Assembly (NCBI GenBank): GCA_036521875.1
Contig: DATDGX010000239.1
Coordinates: 1 to 15,880 of the forward strand
DNA length: 15,880 nucleotides
From: DATDGX01 sp036521875
GTDB taxonomy: Bacteria > Desulfobacterota > Binatia > Binatales > Binataceae
Direction: 5' to 3'
A program made the position numbers and the translations under genes. Positions 1 to 5,809 of this stretch are shown in pieces (positions within the stretch are counted from its first letter, which is position 1; each line of letters opens with the position of its first letter). The notes beneath the pieces were generated by a model. That model searched no databases. It was not told where the DNA came from and worked only from the letters and a program-made list of their open reading frames with translations.

Positions 1-962
1 AGTTCATCGACCCTGCCGCGCGGAACTATGAATCGCCGGTACGCATCCGCGATCGATCGGGCGGTGAGCGCCGTGATGGTCGCGATCAGATCGTCGCCCG
101 CGACCCGCAGGCGGCGCGCCTCGCGCCCGGCCCGCTCCAGGTAGTCGGGGCCGAACTCCTCGCGCCCGGTGGATTTCGGCGGACGGCGGCGAAAATATCG
201 ACCGCGCATCAGCGACGCGAGCAGCGCATCGCTGACCTGTCCGCGCGCCGCCATCCTGCCGTCGCGATCCATCCGCATCCGCTCGCCGCTCTGCTGCGCC
301 GCGAGCGCGTCGATAAGTCCATTTCCGGGGCCGGTATCGAACGCGATGACGGAAGAATTTCCGATCCCCGCGCCGGCCGGAATAAAAGTCGCGTTCGCGA
401 TCCCGCCGATATTCTGGACCACGCGCCCGAGGCGCGGATGCGCGAACAGCCAGAGATGCGCCAGCGGCGCGAGCGGCGCCCCTTCACCGCCGAGCGCGAT
501 ATCCATCGGGCGGAAATCCGCCACCACCGGAACTCCGGTCAGCGCAGCGATCACCGCCGGCTCGCCGAGCTGCAGGGTCGAAGCGGTTTCGCCGCGCCGC
601 GCAGTCCGCGGCGGCAGATGAAACATGGTGTGGCCGTGCGATCCGATGAATGCGATTTTGCGCATCGGCACGCGCGCCTCGCGCGCGATTCGGAGCGCTG
701 CGCGTGCGAGCTCGCGTCCCAGCTCGAAGTGAAGCGCCGAGATCGCACCGGTGCCGAGCGGTTTTCCTGCCGACGCCTCGAGCAGCCGCGCGCGAAATTT
801 CGCCGGATACGCGAAGGTGCGAAACGCGCGCACGACGGCCGGCGGCCGCGCGCGTTCATCAAGCTCGACCACCGCCGCGCTCACGCCGTCGTGCGACGTC
901 CCAGACATCAGGCCAATCGCCAGCGGGCGCCGGCTCTTAAGCTCAATCCTTATCGCGCTCAT
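1..962 (-). CDS. anmK: Anhydro-N-acetylmuramic acid kinase, 3' end cut by window edge
   Basis: The product opens the 1,6-anhydro ring of anhMurNAc and phosphorylates it with ATP to MurNAc-6-phosphate, a cytoplasmic step of peptidoglycan recycling. I translated the frame by hand and it is open for 320 codons to the left edge; the family is about 370 residues, so roughly 50 C-terminal residues are missing. Visible signatures in order are GLMSGTSHDGV (17-27, ATP-binding loop), GSHGHTMFH, QLGEPAVIAALTGVPVVADF followed by RPMDIALGGEGAPL (the segment carrying the catalytic Asp in characterised AnmK), QNIGGIAN, AFDTGPGN and PPKSTGREEF. The ATG at 962-960 lies inside the end of the upstream binding-protein gene (20-nt overlap, different frame). 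No clear Shine-Dalgarno precedes it, so translation is probably coupled. NagA, in the same apparent operon, acts two steps later. Family assignment is very secure; the exact start is less so. Confidence 0.95.
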   Translation of the reverse strand, partial: MSAIRIELKSRRPLAIGLMSGTSHDGVSAAVVELDERARPPAVVRAFRTFAYPAKFRARLLEASAGKPLGTGAISALHFELGRELARAALRIAREARVPMRKIAFIGSHGHTMFHLPPRTARRGETASTLQLGEPAVIAALTGVPVVADFRPMDIALGGEGAPLAPLAHLWLFAHPRLGRVVQNIGGIANATFIPAGAGIGNSSVIAFDTGPGNGLIDALAAQQSGERMRMDRDGRMAARGQVSDALLASLMRGRYFRRRPPKSTGREEFGPDYLERAGREARRLRVAGDDLIATITALTARSIADAYRRFIVPRGRVDE

Positions 963-2319
963 CGTGATCGCGTCGGCGGCGGCGCCGGCGTTCCTGCGGT
1001 CCTTGCGAGCCATGTCCTGGCTTGTCCGCGCCCTCAGATCCGATTCTGTCTCCGCTGATTTCGGCCTCCGCGATTTCGTCTGATTCGATCCTGTCTGAGT
1101 CGATTGTGTCTGACTCGATCGTCTCCGGGCCTCGATTCATTTTGATCATTTCCAAACCCGCCAGTATCAGCCGCCATCCGGAGGGAAATTCCAGCGTGGC
1201 GGCGTCGTCGCGCGGCTCGGGCTCGATTACCACCTTGCGCCCCTGATGCCATTGCACCAGCAGCATCCGATGTCCCACCTGCCGGCCGGTCACGCGGTCG
1301 ATCGAAAAATCTCCGTACAGCGTCGAGACGCGCAAGTCGGAAAACGCGCTCCGCATCCGCTCCTGGTCGAGCGCATCCGCATTCACGAGCGCAGCGGCGG
1401 CGAGCAGGCCGGCGGCGTACGCCTGCGCCGCGACATAATCGCTGTTCTCGCCCGCGCCCGCCGCGCGCATCCGGCGCGCAAACTCGGACGGCGTCGGGCC
1501 CAGCTCGGGCTCGATTGCCGCATGCTCTTCCCACTGGCTCGCGCCGACGATTCCTTCCGCATGCTCGCCGAGGTCGGCGCGAAAGCTCTCGACGCCCGCC
1601 GCGACGCAGGCGAGCACCGGAATATTGAGCGCGGACGCGGTCACCGCGCGCATCACCGTGACGTCGTGCGCGTAGCTGCCGGCGCTCAGCAGCGCGTTGA
1701 CGCGATTTCTCTTGAGCGCCGGGAAAAGCGTCGCAGGCGAGGTGGCCGGATCGAAATCGGCGTTGTACTTGACCCGAATCTTCACGCCACGCCGGCGGAT
1801 GCGGCGTTCCGCGCACGCGCGCTCCACGCCGCCGGCGACCGCACGGGCGAACGGCGATTGCGGCGCCACGATCGCAAGTCGCTTGCGCCAGAACTTGAGC
1901 GTCGCGAGCAGCTTCACGAAGCCGGTCAGGTATTCGCTCGCCGGGCTCAGCACGCCGACCAGCATCCGATACTTGCGCTCGTACAGATCGTCGGCGGCGC
2001 CACCGTGATTCACCAGCACTCGCTTCGCTTCCTCGGCAATCGGCGCGGCGACGCCCACCAGCCGGCTCGAATACGGCCCGAACAGAATATCCGCGCGATG
2101 CTCCGCGCAGAGCGCGCGGTAGATGCTCGCGCATCGCGCCGGGTCGCTCGCGTCGTCGTGAAGTTCCAATGCGACCTGGTGCGCGGCGCCGCCGACGAAA
2201 ATTCCTCCGGCGGCGTTCATGTCCGCGGCGAACAGGCGAATCGCGGCGTGCGCCTGGAGACCCATCGGCGCGTATTCGCCGCTCAACGAAAGCGAGAGGC
2301 CGATGGTTATGGTCGTCAC
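943..2319 (-). CDS. Leu/Ile/Val-type (Peripla_BP_6) ligand-binding protein lacking a signal peptide
   Basis: This 458-aa protein has the type I periplasmic-binding fold of branched-chain amino acid/amide ABC receptors. The mature-type start (ITIGLSLSLSGEYAPMG, about 4-20) runs straight into beta-strand 1, followed by AADMNAAGGI, LHDDASDPARCASIYRALCAE, ILFGPYSS, then a late YGDFSIDRVTGRQ segment. It starts with GTG at 2319-2317. An in-frame TAA at 2352-2350 leaves only ten codons upstream, so a secretion leader cannot be hidden by a wrong start. The fold ends near residue 390; the rest is a charged tail of six pentapeptides (400-429) and an Arg-rich end with seven consecutive Arg. No permease or ATPase gene is adjacent. 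It could be a cytoplasmic ligand sensor like AmiC, or a receptor exported in another way; the ligand is unknown. Its end overlaps the anmK start. Confidence 0.8.
   Translation of the reverse strand: MTTITIGLSLSLSGEYAPMGLQAHAAIRLFAADMNAAGGIFVGGAAHQVALELHDDASDPARCASIYRALCAEHRADILFGPYSSRLVGVAAPIAEEAKRVLVNHGGAADDLYERKYRMLVGVLSPASEYLTGFVKLLATLKFWRKRLAIVAPQSPFARAVAGGVERACAERRIRRRGVKIRVKYNADFDPATSPATLFPALKRNRVNALLSAGSYAHDVTVMRAVTASALNIPVLACVAAGVESFRADLGEHAEGIVGASQWEEHAAIEPELGPTPSEFARRMRAAGAGENSDYVAAQAYAAGLLAAAALVNADALDQERMRSAFSDLRVSTLYGDFSIDRVTGRQVGHRMLLVQWHQGRKVVIEPEPRDDAATLEFPSGWRLILAGLEMIKMNRGPETIESDTIDSDRIESDEIAEAEISGDRIGSEGADKPGHGSQGPQERRRRRRRDHDERDKD
1033..1122 (-). repeat. 15-bp tandem repeat coding for six pentapeptides in the binding-protein tail
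   Basis: Read on the minus strand, residues 400-429 fall into six successive pentapeptides: TIESD, TIDSD, RIESD, EIAEA, EISGD, RIGSE, each with Ile in the second position. At DNA level three neighbouring 15-bp units (1079-1093, 1094-1108, 1109-1123) are near-identical, with differences at only a few bases, and the other three have drifted. This pattern points to slippage expansion of a 15-bp unit within the coding frame. Confidence 0.75.
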
Positions 2320-2425
2320 GGAGCGGATCTCATTTGCGCAGCGGCGAATTTATGGTCGCCCTGGCGTATCAGATTTTTTGTCAGCGGCAGCTTCGCGTCG
2401 GAGCCGGCCCGCGGCGCGTGCGATT

Positions 2426-3280
2426 TCAGGCGGCGACCTCGGCGATGCCGCCGCGAATCACGGCCTGGCCGTCGGGATTGTAGGTCTCGAAGGCAAAGAC
2501 CCGGCGGCCGTCGCGCTCGCCCTCGGGCCACATCCGCGTCGTGATCGTCTGGCCGGGCAGCACCGGACGCGAGAAGCGCACGCGCAGGCGCTTGAGCCGC
2601 GCCGGATCGCCGCCGCACGGGCCGTCGATCGCGACCTTCGAGGTGAACGCCATCGTGCAGAGCCCGTGGACGATTATTCCGCCGAGGCCCGCCATCTTCG
2701 CCACGTTCTCGTCGACGTGAATTGGATTGCGGTCGCCCGACGCCGCGGCGTAGCGATAGGTCTGATCCTTGTCGATAGTCTGCGCGACCGACAGCATCGG
2801 CAGGCCGCGCTCGGGCTGCTCGGCTTGCGCGCGCTCAGCGGCTACGCCCGCGCGGTTTCCACCGCCGCGGATAAAAACGCCGAACAGGATTTTCTGCACC
2901 GGCGCGCCCTCGCGAGACGCGCCGAGCTCGACCGTCATGGTCTCGCCGGTGGCCTTGGTTTCGATCGAAAGAATTTTCGCGCTCGATGAAATCAGGTCGC
3001 CGGGTTTGATCGGCGCGATAAACTCCATGTCCTGCTCGCCGTGAACCAGGCGCAGCAGGTCGGCATGCAGCTCGGCATCGCCGATCGCTTTCATCACCGA
3101 TTCCCATGTCACCACCACGCCGAACAGCGGCGGCGCGATGATGCCGCCGGGCCGGCTCGGGTCGAAGTACGCGGGGTTGTCGTCGTTGTACGCGCGCGCG
3201 TAGTTCTGAATCGCGGCGAGCGTGACCTGGGTGGTGACGGGCGGATATTCTCGGCCGACGCAGTCCTTGTTCAGCGGCAT
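2426..3280 (-). CDS. Two-domain MaoC/FAS1-type hotdog dehydratase (enoyl-thioester hydratase-like)
   Basis: A 284-aa double-hotdog protein of the (R)-specific enoyl-CoA hydratase/MaoC superfamily, which adds or removes water at the 2,3 double bond of acyl thioesters. The N-terminal FAS1-like dehydratase half spans about 5-140 (YARAYNDDNPAYFD, then PPLFGVVVTWE and EFIAPIKPGD). The C-terminal MaoC half spans about 155-282 and carries the hydratase signature YAAASGDRNPIH (177-188) with the expected catalytic Asp183 and His188, followed by GGIIVHGLCTMAF and RFSRPVLPGQTI. The first half has NDDNPAY where His would be needed, so it is probably structural or CoA-binding, as is usual for this type. 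The ATG is supported by GGAG at 3291-3288, 7 nt upstream. It sits 57 nt after nagA and 106 nt before the binding-protein gene. The acyl substrate cannot be read from the sequence. Confidence 0.88.
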   Translation of the reverse strand: MPLNKDCVGREYPPVTTQVTLAAIQNYARAYNDDNPAYFDPSRPGGIIAPPLFGVVVTWESVMKAIGDAELHADLLRLVHGEQDMEFIAPIKPGDLISSSAKILSIETKATGETMTVELGASREGAPVQKILFGVFIRGGGNRAGVAAERAQAEQPERGLPMLSVAQTIDKDQTYRYAAASGDRNPIHVDENVAKMAGLGGIIVHGLCTMAFTSKVAIDGPCGGDPARLKRLRVRFSRPVLPGQTITTRMWPEGERDGRRVFAFETYNPDGQAVIRGGIAEVAA

Positions 3281-3337
3281 CGCATGGCTCCGGGTGTCAT
3301 GAAGTGTTTTGCGCGGTCCAGGCTGGCTGAGCGGCGT

Positions 3338-4456
3338 TCACTGAAGTTCGCGACCCGCTATCAGCACCGTTTTCAACTTTAGCCTGCGGTCAAGCACGAT
3401 CAAATCGGCGCGGGCGCCAACCTCGATCCGTCCGCGGTCATTCGCGCCGATCAGGCGCGCGGGGTTCGTGGCGGCCATCAGAGCCATCGCGCCGATACCG
3501 ACGCCGATCCTGTCAACCTGGTCACCCATCAGCCGCACCCCGTCCAGCATCGAAATAACACTCCCGGCGAGGGTGCCGTCGGCAAGCCGGGCAGCGCCGC
3601 GCTCGACACGCGCGCGGGCGCGGCCGACGGTGTCGGCGGTGCCGGCGACGGTCGCCGCGAGCGCGACCTTGTCGGTGGTCAGGATCATCCCGTGCGGGCC
3701 GCGCGATCGATATGCGATCGCGAGCACCTCCGGATGCACGTGTACGCCGTCGGGGATCACCGCCGCGAGCGCGGGCGACGGCGCGAGCGCGGCAGCGATG
3801 ACGCCGGGATCGCGATGCCCCAGCGGGCGCATCGCGTTGAACAGATGCGTGAACATACGCGCGCCGGCATCGATTCCCGCGCGCGCCTCCTCGAGGGTTG
3901 CGTTGGTATGTCCGATCGACACGACGACGCCGCGAGCTACCAGCTTCGCGATCGCATCGGTGGCGCCTGCGAGCTCCGGCGCGAGCGTCACGATTCTCAA
4001 CGCGCGCATCGCGAGCACGCGTTCGAGCGGCTCGCCGCGCGGTTCGAGGTTGAGCGGCGGATGCGCCCCCAGGCGGAGTGGCGAGATGAACGGCCCTTCG
4101 AGATGCATGCCCAGAATCGCTGCGGCGCCGGGCGCCGCGTCATTATCGCGCGCCTCCGCGATCGCCGCGTAGGCGCGCTCGATTCGTTCCATCGGCGCGG
4201 TCACCGCCGTCGGGAGAAACGCGGTGGTGCCTTCGCGCGCGAGATGCAGCGCGAGCGCCGCGAGCTCCGTTGCCGACGCGCGCATCACGTCGATTCCGTG
4301 CGATCCATTTACCTGTAAATCGATTAAGCCGGGCAGGATGTAGTCGTCGCCCGCGGTCGCGGAGGCTTCGAGCGCGGTTATCCGATCGGTGAAAGTGACG
4401 ACGCCTTTTACCGTCGAGCCGTCGGGCAGGGCGATCACTCCGCCGAGGCTCTTCAT
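3338..4456 (-). CDS. nagA: N-acetylglucosamine-6-phosphate deacetylase
   Basis: NagA removes acetate from GlcNAc-6-phosphate to give GlcN-6-phosphate, linking amino-sugar or murein recycling to glycolysis and UDP-GlcNAc synthesis; it is cytoplasmic. The 372-aa length matches the family. Amidohydrolase landmarks are PGLIDLQVNGSHG (42-54), GMHLEGPFIS with metal ligand Glu120, SIGHTNA with His183, THLFNAMRPL with His204, the substrate segment PDGVHVHPE (235-243) and TTDKVAL with the catalytic Asp262. The strand-1 sequence DLQVNG resembles the E. coli type (DVQLNG), not the HxH type, which suggests a mononuclear site. ATG at 4456-4454 is the natural start of the N-terminal beta-sandwich, although no strong Shine-Dalgarno is visible. 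It lies 28 nt downstream of the 83-aa gene and upstream of the MaoC-like gene, in the same operon as anmK. Confidence 0.95.
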   Translation of the reverse strand: MKSLGGVIALPDGSTVKGVVTFTDRITALEASATAGDDYILPGLIDLQVNGSHGIDVMRASATELAALALHLAREGTTAFLPTAVTAPMERIERAYAAIAEARDNDAAPGAAAILGMHLEGPFISPLRLGAHPPLNLEPRGEPLERVLAMRALRIVTLAPELAGATDAIAKLVARGVVVSIGHTNATLEEARAGIDAGARMFTHLFNAMRPLGHRDPGVIAAALAPSPALAAVIPDGVHVHPEVLAIAYRSRGPHGMILTTDKVALAATVAGTADTVGRARARVERGAARLADGTLAGSVISMLDGVRLMGDQVDRIGVGIGAMALMAATNPARLIGANDRGRIEVGARADLIVLDRRLKLKTVLIAGRELQ

Positions 4457-4484
4457 CAGATTCGCGGCGTCATCGGCGCCCGCG

Positions 4485-4736
4485 TCAGTTCGCGCCGAAT
4501 CGTTCGGCTAACAGGCGCGAGAATCGCGGCAGGTACACGAGGTCGAAGGTCTCTTCCTTACCCGGGAACATCGCGAGCGCCGCGCCCTTGAGCGCGGTCA
4601 CATGTTCCCAGGCCTGGTCGAGGGTCAGGTCGTTGTCCTGCGCGAGGGTGGCAAAGGTCAGGTCGACCAGGAAGCGCAGGCGCCGGATCAATTTGTTTTC
4701 ATTTTCTATTTCGGCTTTGCGAGTGTCGTCGGCCAT
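4485..4736 (-). CDS. Small helical protein of unknown function (83 aa)
   Basis: I do not recognise this family. The protein is acidic and polar at the N-terminus, then apparently all-helical: a charged stretch KAEIENENKLIRRLRFL (8-24), DLTFATLAQD, DLTLDQAWEHVTALKGAAL, and a C-terminal FDLVYLPRFSRLLAERFG. There are no cysteines, no signal peptide and no membrane segment. The start is well supported: AGGAG at 4748-4744 lies 7 nt upstream of the ATG, the best ribosome-binding site in this cluster. It is the first gene of the leftward cluster with nagA, 28 nt away, so it is likely cotranscribed. That a clear ribosome-binding site, a proper stop and a foldable-looking product coincide argues for a real gene. 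Confidence 0.72.
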   Translation of the reverse strand: MADDTRKAEIENENKLIRRLRFLVDLTFATLAQDNDLTLDQAWEHVTALKGAALAMFPGKEETFDLVYLPRFSRLLAERFGAN

Positions 4737-4888
4737 CGCTCCGCTCCTGGCGCGCCACCGCGAGCCGCGCGAGCGCTACATATTGATATAGCAAGAACCG
4801 TAGCCCGAAACTCAGGCTACCGCCAAGCGCGGTCGGCGCTGCGCGCGGGCTTGTCTCGGTTCCGTCCAGATGAGAGATTCTTTGCGCC
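4737..4888. promoter_or_regulatory. Divergent intergenic region, probable promoters of the nagA cluster and the membrane-protein gene
   Basis: These 152 nt separate two divergent genes. They contain an A/T-rich island at about 4777-4795, the only such patch in a G+C-rich neighbourhood, which could supply -10 elements in either direction. I see no convincing -35/-10 pair, so individual promoters are not placed. Confidence 0.4.
4800..4820 (-). other. Hairpin in the leader of the leftward cluster
   Basis: GTAGCC at 4800-4805 is matched by GGCTAC at 4815-4820. Read as minus-strand RNA, the pairing extends inward by a U-G wobble, G-C and A-U to a 9-bp stem closing on a 3-nt loop. On the plus strand an A/C mismatch interrupts it, so the structure favours the leftward transcript. 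No T-run follows, so it is not a standard terminator. It may be a leader structure or a stray REP-like palindrome. Confidence 0.5.
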
Positions 4889-5800
4889 GTGTCACAGGCA
4901 CGCCTCAGAAGCAGCTTCATTTATCTGGCGAACGCAGTCAGCGATCTGCGCGGCAATTGGTCGACGCTCGCGATCGTGATCGCGCCGCTGGTGCTCGCCG
5001 CCTCGCTGTGCCTGCTGCCGGACGCGCTCAACCTCCAGTACCGCGTCGCCGAAACCTTCGAGCCCAACACGCAGAGCGTGAGTTACACGGTGCCGGCGCA
5101 AACGCCGATGGCGCCCGAGCGAGCGATCCCGCCTGCCCGCCAACTGTTCCCGTCATGGTTCACGACGATTCTGCATTTCCTCTTTGGCGCCATCACCTAT
5201 GCGTTGAACCTGGTCGTGCTATGCGCGCTGGCCCGGATGCAATCGCGGACGCGCGCGCCGACGCTGACCGGCGAAGCGGTCGAGGTCTATCGCCGCGCGG
5301 GCTCGCTCGCGCTGTCGTTCGCTTGGATAGTGCTGTTGCAGGTGCTCGCCACCGTGGTCGGATTCGTCCTGCTGGTGATACCGGGACTCTGCGCTTACGT
5401 CTTTCTCTACTTCGCGCAGTACGCGCTGGTCTTCGACGATCGGCGTAGTTGGCCCGCGCTGCTGTTCAGCCGCGACCTGATGCGCGGGCGGTTCTTCAAA
5501 GTCGCGGTGCGGATCGTAGTCTTCCTCGCGGTGTGGTCGGGATACAATTCCTGGGCGTACGGCATCTTCATTGGAGTGAGCGTCTTGCTGGGGCCGGTCG
5601 GAGTGTTGACCGGATTTCTATGGGCGACGGTATTCCTGGTCGACCTCCTGGCGGTAGGTGTCACCTACGCCACGGCGGCTTTTTTTCTGGCCGCGGGCGT
5701 CCGTCTCTATGACGATCTGACCGCCACGGCGCGCGCGCACGCCAGTGTCGCGGAAGTCGCGATGCAACCGACGGTGCCGCTCAAGGGAGTGTCCGCCTGA
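4889..5800 (+). CDS. Polytopic membrane protein, GPDPase-membrane-domain/YciC-like
   Basis: This 303-aa integral membrane protein has about six hydrophobic helices: around 24-47, 90-115, 138-160, 162-182 and two to three between 205 and 275. A 45-residue polar, probably extracytoplasmic loop follows the first helix. The stretch VIPGLCAYVFLYF...ALVFDD..S.PALLFSRDLMRGRFFKV (about 163-203) resembles the pattern IPG...(A/V)xxD..S...AL..S..L..G.F in GPDPase_memb/YciC/DUF975-like membrane proteins, whose biochemical role is mostly unknown. I infer only a membrane protein of this broad type, not an enzyme. The start is GTG at 4889; the only nearby purine-rich sequence is GAGA at 4872-4875, so the start is moderately supported. 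It converges with the glutamate dehydrogenase gene, with 9 nt between the two stops. Confidence 0.75.
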   Translation: MSQARLRSSFIYLANAVSDLRGNWSTLAIVIAPLVLAASLCLLPDALNLQYRVAETFEPNTQSVSYTVPAQTPMAPERAIPPARQLFPSWFTTILHFLFGAITYALNLVVLCALARMQSRTRAPTLTGEAVEVYRRAGSLALSFAWIVLLQVLATVVGFVLLVIPGLCAYVFLYFAQYALVFDDRRSWPALLFSRDLMRGRFFKVAVRIVVFLAVWSGYNSWAYGIFIGVSVLLGPVGVLTGFLWATVFLVDLLAVGVTYATAAFFLAAGVRLYDDLTATARAHASVAEVAMQPTVPLKGVSA

Positions 5801-5809
5801 CTTTGCCGC

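Noticed and set aside
1246..2544. 432-codon plus-strand frame opposite the binding-protein gene
   Set aside because: The binding protein is clearly recognisable on the other strand; the plus-strand product is Arg-rich with no recognisable fold.
4870..5448. 192-codon frame starting with ATG ahead of the membrane-protein gene
   Set aside because: Out of frame with the hydrophobic, well-patterned membrane protein; its product is Arg/Ala-rich and without membrane segments or motifs.
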